Below are positions 35,709 through 46,212 of a stretch of 64,000 nt of DNA, one piece after another. Source of the DNA: Paramacrobiotus metropolitanus (Eukaryota > Tardigrada > Eutardigrada > Parachela > Macrobiotidae); NCBI RefSeq assembly GCF_019649055.1, contig NW_026570336.1, forward strand, positions 124,001 through 188,000, written 5' to 3'. Each line of letters starts with the position of its first letter. Within the stretch, counting starts at the first letter, position 1. The notes under the pieces are model-generated. The model worked only from the letters and a program-made list of their open reading frames with translations. It was not told the origin of the DNA and did no database searches. A program made the translations under genes and the position numbers.

Positions 35709-37285
35709 GGCCAATGTCGAAACGCCGCCAGAATTTCCTGCCGACCGAATTTTTGTGTGGTTGAAACGCAGGCCGAATTTCCTGCCGGCAGAATTTTCGT
35801 CAGTCAAAACGCCGACAGAATTTCTTGTAGTCAGAACGCCGGCAAAATTTTTTCAACTTTAAGTAAAAATAGTAAAAAATATTACCTGCCTCGGGGTACA
35901 CTTGCCACGCATTGTATAACAAAGATTTGGGTACTGTACACTTATAATTATTCAAATATCTTCATCGGCACGATTGGTACACAAATATAGGTATTGCTGG
36001 TGGTAGCTTGGCTGGTGGTAGCTGGGCTGGTCGGAATCTACGGGATCGGAACTTCCGGAAGGGAAACAGTACATAACATTATCATCCGGATGATGTTGAT
36101 GACTGAATGTTGAGATCACTTTTAGTGCTCACAGCATCATCTTCAATGCGGCTCGCATTGTCATCACAAAAAGCTGAAATTAAGGGTTTGCTTGAGAACT
36201 ATCCTTTTCATCGTCAGTTTTTTCTTTGATATTTCTCCCTTTCAGTTTATTTCGCTATTAAATGTACATTAATAAAAACTTCAATGGTTTACTTACGCCA
36301 GATGTTCAGTTTCGTTGCCGTTGGCATCATCCGTTTCGTAATCTTCCCCCAAGCCAGATATGGATGCCATTAAGCTGGCCTTAGTTGGCAGATACAAAAT
36401 ATTCATACGTATCTGTGTATGAAACATAACATAATAATTGTCGCGCGCGATATCACCGCGTCAATAACCGATATGCATATAGTTACGCCTCAAAAAACGT
36501 TCGTGTCATTACCGGAGAGCCTCGATCTACAGCCTTTTTGAGGCAACGTTTAAGTTTAGCTGTAGTCATAGGGAATGCAGCGGCTGTTTTGGGTACATTT
36601 AACGCACGTCCTGAACTTACGAAAGACGCTAATGATTTTGGATGTTATTTCAGTGTTTAAAATTCGGAACTCTTATTAGTGTAAATCCGCGCAGGCGTAT
36701 TATTATGTGTAATGACAAATGCCGATTAAAGGAAACGTTCTGATTATTATGCCATCAGTTCTTGGAGTCAAATTGCAGCGTCGGTTGCGCTGCCCGACTA
36801 AGAAGTTCTGGCGTAAAATGAATGGACGAAGGCCGTTTCTTTTTGCGTCTGCGTGTAGAAATTCTTACACGAGGACGAGGGTCCGCTGTGCCTACCTGCC
36901 TAGACGCAGAAGTTCTAACTCATCATCTCAGGTAGATTAGAAAGGGATCAGAGTAGCGCCCACTTCGGTATTATTGCCGCGGTGGCATTGTTGAGCACCT
37001 TGTTTGTCTAATTTTGCACGTCCCTTGTGTTCGTCCCAGCTTTCTATGCAAGTTGTCAGTCAGCGCCAAAGCGTGCCGTTGCACTTATATTAGCGCGTGT
37101 AATACACCGTGTGCCAGGTAATATTTTTTATAATATTTGAACTATGAATTTATGACTATCTCTGTACTTGAAGTTGAAAATGTAGAAAAAATTCTGCCGG
37201 TGTTTTGACCACAAGAAATTCGCCGGCGTTTTGACCACCGGAAATTCTGCCGGCAGAAAATTCGGCCGGCGCTTTGACATTGGCC
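35709..37285. mobile_element. Putative DNA element with long inverted ends made of short repeats
   Basis: The left arm (about 35709-35872) and right arm (about 37162-37285) are imperfect reverse complements. Both contain repeated blocks of the type GAATTTCCTGCCGGCAGAA followed by GTCAAAACGCCGGC, about 38-40 bases apart, and both begin with GGCCAATGTC at the outer side. The 1.3-kb interior has only short frames (for example 36719-36940). Subterminal repeats of this kind serve as transposase binding arrays in several DNA transposon groups, but the family and exact ends are undetermined. Confidence 0.5.
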
Positions 37286-37573
37286 GTTTCGGAGTGCACG
37301 ACAGCGAAAGTTCCCATGGGTGCACACGAATTGGTCCTGTGTACCGGGCCAATTCCCTTAATAATTGTTATTAATACTGTACGTTTCCTGTCTGTACCTG
37401 AGTGCTCACAGTGTTGACCCTCCTAGTCGGAATTTTCGTGTACTTTCTTATCTACCAAATACGAGTAAAAATAATCGAAATGCAATCAGCACAAATATTA
37501 ATGTTTTTCTGCCAGTTCTGCTTGTGTGTGTACTTACTACGAGCTGATAGGCGTTCCATTGCTTCTACCGCAG
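37286..37573. other. Spacer before F-box copy 4
   Basis: No gene is seen. Part of 37430-37570 resembles the sequence upstream of the F-box exon in copy 2 (about 26390-26520, inverted), so it is intron sequence of the degenerate copy. Confidence 0.4.
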
Positions 37574-38287
37574 ATACCGAGTACGATGTGCAGGTGCCGA
37601 TAAACTCTACCGGGAGAAATATTACAAGATCTACTGGACTACGTGAACGTCTACACGGTACACCCAAATCGTTCTACGAAGGTAACTACGGAGTTACTCG
37701 TACAGTACAGTGTATACGTGTCAGCAGTTTGACAGGTCTAGTATGTGCTCTCACGATACTACGCATACGCATACGAATCTCAGGATGGGACATTCTGTTG
37801 GCACGCTGCACCCATCCGTTCATCACAGTGGATTTTAGCCAGCGCGTGGAGAGTGTCAACAACAGCGACGAAATGTACCGCCTGGCGATGCTGTTACAAC
37901 ACACCCTCCACCCCGCCGTACGGACCCTGGCCGTGACCGGCTGGGTGCCGGGTCAGCTGGTCCACAGCCGCGGTGCAACCACCGCGGAACTTGACACTAG
38001 TGTCATCTGCGGCCTCATCCACCAACGCGCCCCGCCGACCCTCCGCCGCCTCGTCCTGCACCGCTGCGCCACGGACTACGAATTCGCCGAGCACTACCAC
38101 CGGCGTCGCATCGTGGCAGATGGTCGGCTTGGGGGTCGACGTCGAGCTTATCACGATGTTTATCACATACCGAGCTTACAAAGTTCATCTCATACTACCC
38201 GACAACTATTCCCCGTTAACCGTCTTTGTGCTGTGGACAATGTGGTGCGAAGCTGAATCAGATAATGTGCAGCAAGCTGCCGGCTGA
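37574..38287 (+). pseudogene. F-box family copy 4, rearranged remnant
   Basis: This remnant has the opposite orientation to the other copies. The F-box exon (37574-37681) is recognisable but contains an indel that breaks the motif. The next exon starts at 37784 after CTCAG and reads through the start of the LRR-like region to about 38110. There the sequence jumps directly to the terminal-exon region, in another frame, ending DNVQQAAG at 38287. The second half of the LRR-like exon and the last intron are missing, and no N-terminal exon lies upstream. Flanking intron bases match copy 2 closely, so copies 2 and 4 probably share a recent ancestor. Confidence 0.7.
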
Positions 38288-39907
38288 TGGATTCTGATTA
38301 CCGTAAATATGCTACGGCAGCTGTCCTAGTATTCCAGAAACTCTTTTTGTTGTGATAATTAGGCTTTTTTCATTGTTTGGTTAACTTGTAAATGTTTATT
38401 GATTTGTACTCTGCCGTCGTTTTTCAATAAAGTACTTAATTCCGGGAATGACTTTATGGTAAAGAGGGACATGGTTCTTGGTTCCTCTGCATGAGCAATG
38501 TTGTTAATAATGGTATTGGTATTGAATCTAATAATTCTATTTTGGTATTGAATCAATCAATTGAATCAATCAGTACTGAATCAATCAATTTTTGGTATTG
38601 AATTCTTTTTGTCCGTAAGTTATCGTGTCCGCATCCGTATTTTGGCAGTTCACATACCAAGGGTCTACTTGTTGGTATAGGTATTTAATTCATGTGATCA
38701 ATTTTTGGTATTGAATTCGTTTTGTCCGTAAGTTATCTTCCCAATTTTGGCTTCTCAGCCAACCTTTGCTGGATTTGAGTACAATTCAGCCATTTCGTAG
38801 CCTTCGTTGGTTTCTTGGGTTCTCTTAGGTTGGTGACCTTCAACTTGGCCCGGCGGCTGTCATACGTTTGTCCCGCTGCGGAAGGTAATAAATTTGCAAA
38901 GATGTCCAGACAGAAAAGTCCGACAAATTCCGCATCATCAATGACCAAGCATCTGCACGACACTTTCCAATCACCGCGCGAAATACTTACGTGCTGCCTG
39001 TCTGTCGCTATCACCTTCGCATCGAGCAAAACGGCTGCTTGGTTAGACAGCCCAGGTAACGGAGACAAAGTCAGCAGAAATGTTGCAGACCCCATCAACT
39101 AGCCGAGTTGATCTGCCACCAGTTAGACTTCAAGAAGCCCGCCCACAGGCAGCCAGTCGAAAACCCACCGTTAGCTGTATACCCTGCTTGTGTTAATAAA
39201 AAAGCTTGTCTCACCTGCCTGTCATCCTGTCAGCGGTTTGCAAATCGACACGTTTCTGTGAATCTGGGCCAGCTGACGCCGTACGGAACGCCGATCCCGA
39301 CAATCGTCGTTAAAGCGTCCGGCCGCACTCCTCGCATTGGTCCATAAAGACCTGTGCGACGCCATTCTGCTGGGCAGTTGGGGCATTGGCCGCCTACAGT
39401 AACTGTTCGACGCAACAATGTACTGTGCATTGATGTGTAATCAATAAAATCCGTATTCATATCGTCAGTTCACCTCCTGCGTATTCAGGAGCAAGATCTG
39501 ATGCGGAGCCTGACGGAAGAGTTACACCTGCGGGACATTGGCAGGCTGCAGATGACCATTTCGCCACTGCTATACGCTGCGGCGAAGGCACGAACTCGCG
39601 CTTTACCCACGCTTTGAACGACAACTTCCCGCCGATTAGCAAAGGTCACGGCTGTGCACACCCGCTAGGTGCGGCCTCTTACCATTCCGGAGTAGTACAC
39701 AGGAGGTTATCCCCAAGCATATTACATTACGTAAATCAATATAAGTGAGGTCGGATTCACGCTGTATTCTATGTACTCGTTTTGCTATCGAAACACCGCC
39801 TCAAAACGTCCGATTCTCTTAGCAGTATGCGTGAACGCGGCGCGTTCCTCGAAATAAATGACTGAATAGGGAACAGAACTGCGTTAACAGAATCACCTTT
39901 TGAATAG
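38288..39907. other. Gene-poor stretch with short direct repeats
   Basis: The direct repeat TTTTTGGTATTGAATTC...TTTTGTCCGTAAGTTATC occurs at about 38589-38625 and 38701-38738. A minus-strand frame at 38733-39098 (about 120 codons) is open but unassigned; parts faintly recall a retropepsin region, without a D-S/T-G motif. No gene is called. Confidence 0.4.
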
Positions 39908-40475
39908 GTTCCGTACCGCATGTGATTTCGGCTTTATCGCCCTGGATATCATTGGTGTCCGTCCAGACGATGCCGGCGACTGGGTCTGCGTGATCAAGAA
40001 CAAAGCAGGACAAGTGGAAACCCGAACACGCTTGAATGTATTGAACGAAGCGTCCATGCTGTTAGGAACAGATAATCCCGATCGACTGGTGCAGTTACAG
40101 CATTTGGAGGAAAAGCGAGTGTATTCCCAAAAGGAGCTGCCATCGCATGTGGAGCGGCCACAGTTCCGGATCCCATTACACAATCACACTAACCTAGTCG
40201 AGGGCACTTCCGTCCATCTGGAAACGCGTTTGACGCCCATTAAAGAACCAACTCAGAAAGTGGAATGGTTTCACAACGGTCGTCCAGTGCTCGATGGGTC
40301 CAGAATAAAGACCGTTAACGATTTTGGATTTGTGGCGTTGGATATTTCGAATTTGCATCCTGGGGATAGCGGGTTGTACATGGTCAAGGCGACTAATGCG
40401 GCCGGCGAGGCAGTAAAAGGAATCATTCAGGCAACTGCGATAGTCAGCCGTGCCTGCATGAGAGCAAGCCGCTAA
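39908..40475 (+). pseudogene. Titin/UNC-89-like Ig-domain fragment
   Basis: The open frame encodes the end of one I-set immunoglobulin domain (DFGFIALDI, RPDDAGDWVCVIKNKAG), a linker (FRIPLHNHTNLVEGTSVHLE), and one complete domain (QKVEWFHNGRPV, FGFVALDISNLHPGDSGLY, VKATNAAGEAV). This is the tandem pattern of giant muscle proteins such as titin, twitchin and UNC-89. There is no ATG; a TTTTGAATAG acceptor-like site precedes it at about 39907. The frame ends in an unrelated SRACMRASR tail. No neighbouring exon was found on either side, so it is probably an orphan exon or a duplicated fragment. The missing upstream D-x-G-x-Y-x-C context of domain 1 supports truncation. Confidence 0.6.
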
Positions 40476-41676
40476 TTAAGTGTAATCAAAATATCGGAAT
40501 AAACCAAAGCAATAATGCAAAACGCGCTTGCCAGTTGAAAGTTTCTACACGAACAAAAGTCGGCTGGTACACCGCACACGTACTTACAACTGTGCTGTTT
40601 GACCATTATTCTGCACTTACAAATCCCAAATACGATAATACCGCATATTTCCCCAAATCAATACAGAAATATAGTTTGAATAAAAAATTAGGCCATCACG
40701 ATCCCATTTTAAAAAAAATTGGACGTACAAAAGAAACCTGGAAAGTGCAATTCAAGGTGCAACCAAGTATAAAAACAGACAAGTTTACCACACCGTCACT
40801 GTGCTGGACTACGTCCAGCACAGCGACGGTGTGCCTGTATAAAAACAGACAAGTTTACCACACCGTCACTGTGCTGGACTACGTCCAGCACAGCGACGGT
40901 GCATTCCCTCTAACAACAGCCAGACTAGAACGTTGTCTAAGGAAAGCTGTGGATCGAGATTCGCCGGTAACATCGCGAATCTTCCTATCGACATAATGAA
41001 TCATTTCGGGAACGGCTGTCCCGAAAGTAGCGAACGTTTCTACTGAAGGGTGGCAAAACAGGTACGTAACCTCTCTCCTCCAGAGACCCGTTTTTGCGGC
41101 GTTTACTGTCTTCAGTCAGCTGTGTCACACTCTGCCAGACCTTTGGACTGGCTTTGACATGCGACATGACCAGTAAAATTGTTGATTACATGATATGACC
41201 AGTAAAATTGTTGATATTAACGCAGTTCGTCTTAATGCTAGCTATATATTATCCGAAGATTAAATTCCTGTACTTTACATGGTACTTAAAATGGTAACCA
41301 CGTAGTCTGAAGCACAGCAACGGGAAAAATGGGGAAACAAAATTGTATGTGTGTTAATGAAATCCGGCTATAACGTTCTGCTGCACCCACGAGGTTCGGC
41401 TGCTCAGCAACCCGGGCAGCATGCATGCACAGCGCAGGATCTGCTGCCGCAAAGGAACTGCTCATACTTCTGGCTTACCTCGCTGGGCATAGTAAAACAC
41501 ACATCATTATGAACTGCGGATTATATTGTATATTAGTTTACAACGTTGTTGATCTACGGTACAAGTATCGCTCGTGCCTAGTCGCGCCTTTGAGCTTACT
41601 CCGTTGGTTTTCCTTTTTAGTAGTACGCCAAATTCAGTTAACCGATTACAAAGCCCAATCTCCCTGGCCGTCCACC
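40476..41676. other. Spacer with tandem palindromes
   Basis: The only clear structure is the duplicated hairpin at 40767-40906. A short direct repeat (CATGACCAGTAAAATTGTTGAT) occurs at about 41166-41187 and 41192-41213. No gene is supported. Confidence 0.45.
40767..40906. repeat. 70-bp tandem duplication, each unit a long hairpin
   Basis: Two 70-base units (starting GTATAAAAACAGACAAG at 40767 and 40837) each contain a near-perfect palindrome at 40791-40831 and 40861-40901. The arms are 19 bases (CACCGTCACTGTGCTGGAC) around a 3-base TAC loop, with one mismatch. The unit length is not a multiple of three and no frame is conserved through it. Confidence 0.85.
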
Positions 41677-42610
41677 ATGGTTTCCGTAACCGCGTCCGTT
41701 ATACGTCGCTGCGTATTAAGTCTCCTCATACTCAGCACCAGTGGAGCGTTTGTCGTGGTTGATTGGCTGGATTTGTCGCTAACCGGAACAGTTGAATATC
41801 ATCAAGCCGGTGCTTGTTTAAATATAATCATGTTTTCAGGGTCATGACCACAGCTTTTATAAAGGTGACGTCCGCGATCGCGTTTTTAACCTAGCCGGTG
41901 CTGTAAACTTTTAACGGCAACAAGCGATGCTTTACCGGCATCTGCGCTCCGACTTCCGCTACCAGCACCACCCTACGTCCACCACGCCTCACCGCCGAGT
42001 CGCACGGGACCTGCTCGCGGTGCTTATTCCCACGGCGCTCCTTCTCACGGTTGGCGGTCTGCTCCCCATCAAGAACATTGTGGATAATGTCAGCAATAAC
42101 GGCACGGTACGCTATGCAGTATTTACCATATCACAGGTCGCGTCGGAGTCCTGGCTTTTCGTGCTGCTAGCCATCAACGGCCTCATCGTCTGTAGTTGCT
42201 TTGCAATAGTATCCGCAGTATTCCACCAGTTTACTGCAGCCGTTAAGCGAATTCATGCTGGATTAAGCGATTTGTCGGAGCGTCTGCCGGTCATCTCGGA
42301 ACAGGAGCTGTATGTGGTGGCGCGCCAGTACGGCGACGATTTGGAAAACCTGGGCAAGATTCACGCTCAAATGGAAACATGTGTGAGATGGCCGGTGTTG
42401 TTCATCATCGTCGCAACATTTTTTTCCCTGGTTCATACCGTGGCCCACGTCATGCAAGATACGGAGACTTTCCGGGATCCACAGGTTGCGGCGTCCATTG
42501 CCATCCAGAATTTGCTACATGTGTGGATGACCATCGCATTGATCATTCTCGCGGAGAAATCAACCAAAAAGATGCGTCTAAATGTTTCTACATATTTCTG
42601 GAGATTTTAA
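41677..42610 (+). CDS. Multi-pass membrane protein, chemoreceptor-like, gene model incomplete
   Basis: The firmest part is 41927-42610 (227 residues, ATG start). It has four hydrophobic segments: LLAVLIPTALLLTVGGLL, WLFVLLAINGLIVCSC, WPVLFIIVATFFSLV and LLHVWMTIALIILA. A cytoplasmic-type loop lies between the second and third (HAGLSDLSERLPVIS...ENLGKIHAQ). The layout and the C-terminal TYFWRF recall gustatory/odorant-like seven-helix receptors, whose last helix carries a T-Y...Q-F motif. Frame 41677-41842 upstream adds one or two more hydrophobic helices, but a clean splice linking it was not found. It could equally be an unrelated four-helix protein or a decayed receptor. Confidence 0.45.
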
Positions 42611-43633
42611 GTACTTAGTTTTAATTATTTCTGGATACATAGTTCTACCTCGAGCGCTGTCTAGGCAAGGTGGATAAGAAAGTTTTAAAGCTTTAGAAAT
42701 ATCGGTTAATGAGTCTTTGAAGGGCAGTTAATCACGGTATAAGCGTCCTAGGTAGGGATCTTTAATCGCTGCTTAGCTGGCTCCAATTTCTAAATGCCAT
42801 AGCCAGTGGTTTGAGTTTTAGTACTTCGAAAATTTTATAAATCCGTGAATTTTCTTACTGTTATATATTCCGACTACCTTCAGGCTTCATTACACTAATA
42901 CACGCATACAATCCGGAGCAACTGAAGGCAGTCGGAATTTATATGTGGTATGGAACTTCACTTCATTTATAAATTTTTCGAAATTTTAGTGCAGACTGTA
43001 AAGCTAGTAGCGCTTATCATTCAATTGACAATTTAAAATATTGTTCCTGCGTACATAATAAATGAATGCTAAAAGATTGTTGAAATTGTACGAATGCATA
43101 AATCGCAAACGCCTGCACCGGCAAGCGCTCTTAATCTCCTACATTGCAGAATTAATTTGAAAATCTTGCAATATCAGTTATTATCAAAGTTGATTGCACT
43201 CGTGTTGCATACGATTCTCTAATATTTCTCGGACCAATGGCTGAAGCACGTTCGGCTAAAAGTCTGCCGGGCGTTACACCGATAAAAATGGAAAACAAGC
43301 GGTTCGTTTAGCGTTTTCTGCGGTGTCCGTCAATGGTGTCGCACTATTAATTTTTGTAATCATATCGAGCTGTGAATTGTGTGTAAAAAGCTCAGCTTAC
43401 GCCTTCCAACTTGCCAGCTCCTACTCGAGTAGGCCGTATAGTGCTGCTGTAGGCCGCACTCGAAACAACCGCTTCCTTCGTTATTCACATTTAGGCGTGC
43501 ACAAATCACTCCCAGTTCTTTATGGATTTTAACACCCGACGCTTTTCTCCGGTGCACAGAATGATGATACCGTAGCGAAATGCCGTGGACTGTTGGCATA
43601 ATGCATCCGAATAGGACACGACAGCGATTATAA
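42611..43633. other. Spacer left of the large element
   Basis: An imperfect long hairpin is at 42824-42988. No coding region is supported between 42611 and the target-site repeat at 43634. Confidence 0.45.
42824..42988. repeat. Imperfect inverted repeat (possible MITE)
   Basis: Arms 42824-42883 and 42921-42988 share TTCGAAAATTTATAAAT near the outer ends and TATTCCGACTACCTTCAG near the loop, in reverse orientation with several mismatches. The 37-base centre has no features. The size and AT-rich ends fit a miniature inverted-repeat element. Confidence 0.55.
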
Positions 43634-43638
43634 CATGC
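43634..43638 (+). repeat. Left target-site duplication CATGC
   Basis: CATGC directly precedes the left terminus at 43639. It is repeated directly after the right terminus at 63515-63519. Short target duplications of 5-6 bases are expected of Polinton integrases. Confidence 0.75.
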
Positions 43639-43824
43639 AGTAGTCACGGTTTACACCCTGGGGTATTAAGTACACAAATCGTAAAATCATTTTGAAAGGG
43701 ACCAGGGAGGAGGTCAAAGTCATGAAAATTCCTTAAGTAAATACACATTTTAATTGGGAACAGGGAGAACCACAACACAGCTGTGCAAACACACCTGTGT
43801 CCGTACATTCCGCATTTTATGGCC
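43639..43824 (+). repeat. Left terminal inverted repeat
   Basis: This 186-base arm begins AGTAGTCACGGTTTACACCC and ends GCATTTTATGGCC. It is the reverse complement of 63329-63514 with 10 substitutions and no gaps; five of the substitutions cluster 28-38 bases from the end. Homology stops abruptly at both inner ends. Confidence 0.95.
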
Positions 43825-44061
43825 ATTTTATTACACTTTCGCATGTCGTAACACAAAAATCAGGGAAGAGCAGGCTATCATTTTCACAGCGGCAAAAGAA
43901 GATCAAAGAACAGTAAAAAACTGTATAAAACTAACAAATCACATTTGCGTATGGCAAGCTGCAGAACAAAAAACCAAATACTGACTATCATTTGGTCATA
44001 GTTGAGATTCTATAAAAAAAAAGTAAAAATCTGTACACAATTTCTTTTCATAAAGAAAAAT

Positions 44062-44787
44062 CTACAGTTCTGACACCTCTGAAACGGTATCATTGCGCAA
44101 ACCCATCTCGATGCCATCATCTGGTGCTTTCAGACGCAGTCGGGCTGGTCCGTTCTTTTTGGCACACTTCTTGCAAATGAAACAGACAAAAGCGGTGATA
44201 GTTCCACAACCTGCTACGGCACCAACGATTGCGTAGAGAATATTCATTCCGCTCATCTCCCCGTCCTCGTCCACAATGGCGCTCGTCTCCGTGCCTTTAT
44301 CCACAGTGGTGCTCGGCTCCGACGGCAAGGCACTCGCAGAAGATTCACCAGTCCCAGTGGTGATGTATGGGGCAATCGTAGTCGGCAGAGTCGACAGAAA
44401 ACTAGTGGTAGACGGGGTGCCAGCGCCGCAAATAGAAATAACCCGAAACTTCACAAACGGTGGCGGGGAAATACACTCAGCGACGGGGTTTCCAGATAAA
44501 TCAACGGACACGAGATTAGGGTAGTACACCGACAGTCCGTAGTAGGGAACGACGCGAACGGAATTCCCACTGAAGGCAATGTGGCGGATCCATGACTTCG
44601 GTTTGGTGGGATCCGGGATCGCGGCGAGATCTTTGCCTGCGCAGTTGACGGTGCCAATATCATACTTGCACTGGCACTTACCATAGCACGATATCCACTT
44701 TCGACTTTCTACACCGCTACACACCCACAGAAAAACAAAAACAACAGTAACGAAAACCATGTTGGATGAAAACTCAAACGTAAACAT
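44062..44787 (-). CDS. LRR type I membrane glycoprotein carried by the element
   Basis: This intact frame encodes 241 residues and lies 240 bases from the left terminal repeat. Residues 1-28 are a signal peptide (VFVTVVFVFLWVCSGV core). C34, C38, C40 and C49 form a leucine-rich-repeat N-terminal cap, followed by two short LRRs (IRHIAFSGNSVRVVP; NLVSVDLSGNPVAE). Residues about 120-180 are a Ser/Thr/Pro-rich stalk. A transmembrane helix (ILYAIVGAVAGCGTITAFV) leads to a basic CKKCAKKNG stop and a 35-residue acidic tail. The shape is that of a host cell-surface LRR protein. It was probably captured and could act as an attachment protein, a receptor decoy or a particle membrane protein; all roles are inferred. 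Upstream, at 44951-44974, are two copies of the element's GTGGAGTCAAAA motif. Confidence 0.8.
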   Translation of the reverse strand: MFTFEFSSNMVFVTVVFVFLWVCSGVESRKWISCYGKCQCKYDIGTVNCAGKDLAAIPDPTKPKSWIRHIAFSGNSVRVVPYYGLSVYYPNLVSVDLSGNPVAECISPPPFVKFRVISICGAGTPSTTSFLSTLPTTIAPYITTGTGESSASALPSEPSTTVDKGTETSAIVDEDGEMSGMNILYAIVGAVAGCGTITAFVCFICKKCAKKNGPARLRLKAPDDGIEMGLRNDTVSEVSEL

Positions 44788-45852
44788 AGAAAAAAGGCTA
44801 AAACCAACAACACTAGTATAACAAACTGGCAGTACCGAGTTCAGACTTCACACAGTCAGCGCACGTGCACGGTTAAAGCCGGAAATGCATTTCTCGCATG
44901 GTACTGCTGTCTAGAGGTGGCCGCTATACGTCTGCCGTCATAATACACTGGTGGAGTCAAAAGTGGAGTCAAAACACGACTGCTATAAGGACTATAATGA
45001 GTGTGCTGTGTGATGTGTTTTTCCGTTACAAAGGTGTCTATCACGGCATATGCAAGTGTATTTGCCGTGGTATGCGCCTTTATAAACATGAAAAAGAACA
45101 GCCGAGCAATGATGGTGCTTCGCGTCACATTCACTCCTGCCATAACATTGTCTTGGCATCAGATATGAGAGGTAAAGATAATATTGACGAGATGTCTCAC
45201 ATAGTCTGCGTGGCTGTCATTTACAAATATTACTGCCTGTAACAGAGGAGACTAATTCTTTACGTTACAGAAATACCTTCCACGCCATATACACATGCAT
45301 TTGCCATGGAATGCACCTCTATAACAAGCATAAAAGGAATAGTAAAACAGTGATGGCTCCTTCCACAAATAAAATATCCTAAACACACCTGCCATAACAA
45401 ATTAGCCAAATCCATAACCATGCATTAGGCGAACTGTACATAGGTATGCACAGGTCACGGAACGCACGGCTAAAAATCGGACGGGCAGTGATGTATCAAA
45501 GGTTGACTAGTGCATCGGCGAAAGCAATCCTGCCAAATTTACTCCGTCTGGTGCATGAGCAACTAAAATGCTGTTTCGAAAACTTTCCTGCCGCAAAGGT
45601 GCGAAACGCATGAGTTTTCCTGATCCCACCCCACTTATTGTCGCTGCTCTTATCCGAGCAGATCAAGAGGCGGGTATACCGGTCTACATTATTCTTACGG
45701 ATGACCAGTAGTCAGTTTGCACTGCGAATCATTGGCTACACTAAGTAAACATTTCCACATTTGTGTAACCGGCATCAACTATTGCGATCTTAATCTTTCC
45801 GGAAACGATCATTTCAATTTTTACAATCTCTAGACTTGTAAATATTTTCAAA
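44788..45852. other. Non-coding divergent region between LRR gene and ATPase block
   Basis: It separates minus-strand from plus-strand genes and probably holds promoters for both. It contains two abutting GTGGAGTCAAAA motifs (44951-44974) and a diverged direct duplication (about 45020-45160 and 45262-45400). The duplicated parts have parallel frames sharing RY...H.I..CIC.GM.LY, so an old or spliced small protein cannot be excluded. Confidence 0.5.
44951..44974 (+). repeat. Element motif GTGGAGTCAAAA, two abutting copies
   Basis: Two exact 12-base copies are head to tail at 44951-44962 and 44963-44974. The same core recurs at 56577-56608 (minus strand) and 61671-61765. I saw no copy outside the element in this window. 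Confidence 0.75.
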
Positions 45853-46200
45853 ATGGCGTTCAGCGGCGTTGTTGGTGCACTTTATCCAACGGGTCACGTT
45901 ATGGGTTTTCCTGATGGAATTACGTATTTTATGCCAGCAACGGCAACTGAGGATACCTACATCCGTGAGATCTACAATGCGTTGAAGAATCGTTTTGCCC
46001 TTGCAGCCGAGGATTATCCGTTTTTGAACATGGCTGTCAGAGTACAGTTCGAGCGTGTTTCCGAAATGCAACGCCTTGCCGAGTTGGTGTTCAAATTTGT
46101 CAAGCCTGTGGAACAGCTCGCCAAGATTCAACAGCGATTTCCTGACCGTACATTCAACAAAGTGGCTCTAGCGTCTTGGAAGTACGTTGTCCGTGACTAA
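45853..46200 (+). CDS. Element protein of unknown function, 115 aa
   Basis: The ATG at 45853 opens a frame beginning MAFSGVVGALYPTGH and containing an alpha-helical, charged middle (YIREIYNALKNRF, MQRLAELVFKFVKPVEQLAKI). There is no signal peptide or membrane segment. The frame stops with TAA at 46198-46200, and 46213-46602 continues in the same frame with no other break. The two may therefore be one longer protein interrupted by a nonsense codon, or two proteins. It is first in the plus-strand block ahead of the ATPase, where virion accessory proteins would be expected. I do not recognise the family. Confidence 0.55.
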   Translation: MAFSGVVGALYPTGHVMGFPDGITYFMPATATEDTYIREIYNALKNRFALAAEDYPFLNMAVRVQFERVSEMQRLAELVFKFVKPVEQLAKIQQRFPDRTFNKVALASWKYVVRD

Positions 46201-46212
46201 GCCCACGGCCGG

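Noticed and set aside
38733-39098. Possible retropepsin-like frame of a retroelement
   Set aside because: No D-S/T-G catalytic motif, no reverse transcriptase or LTRs nearby.
44898-45242. 114-codon plus-strand frame next to the LRR gene
   Set aside because: It overlaps the motif pair and a diverged duplication, has no domain and is not supported by splice or start context; kept only as a finding about the duplication.
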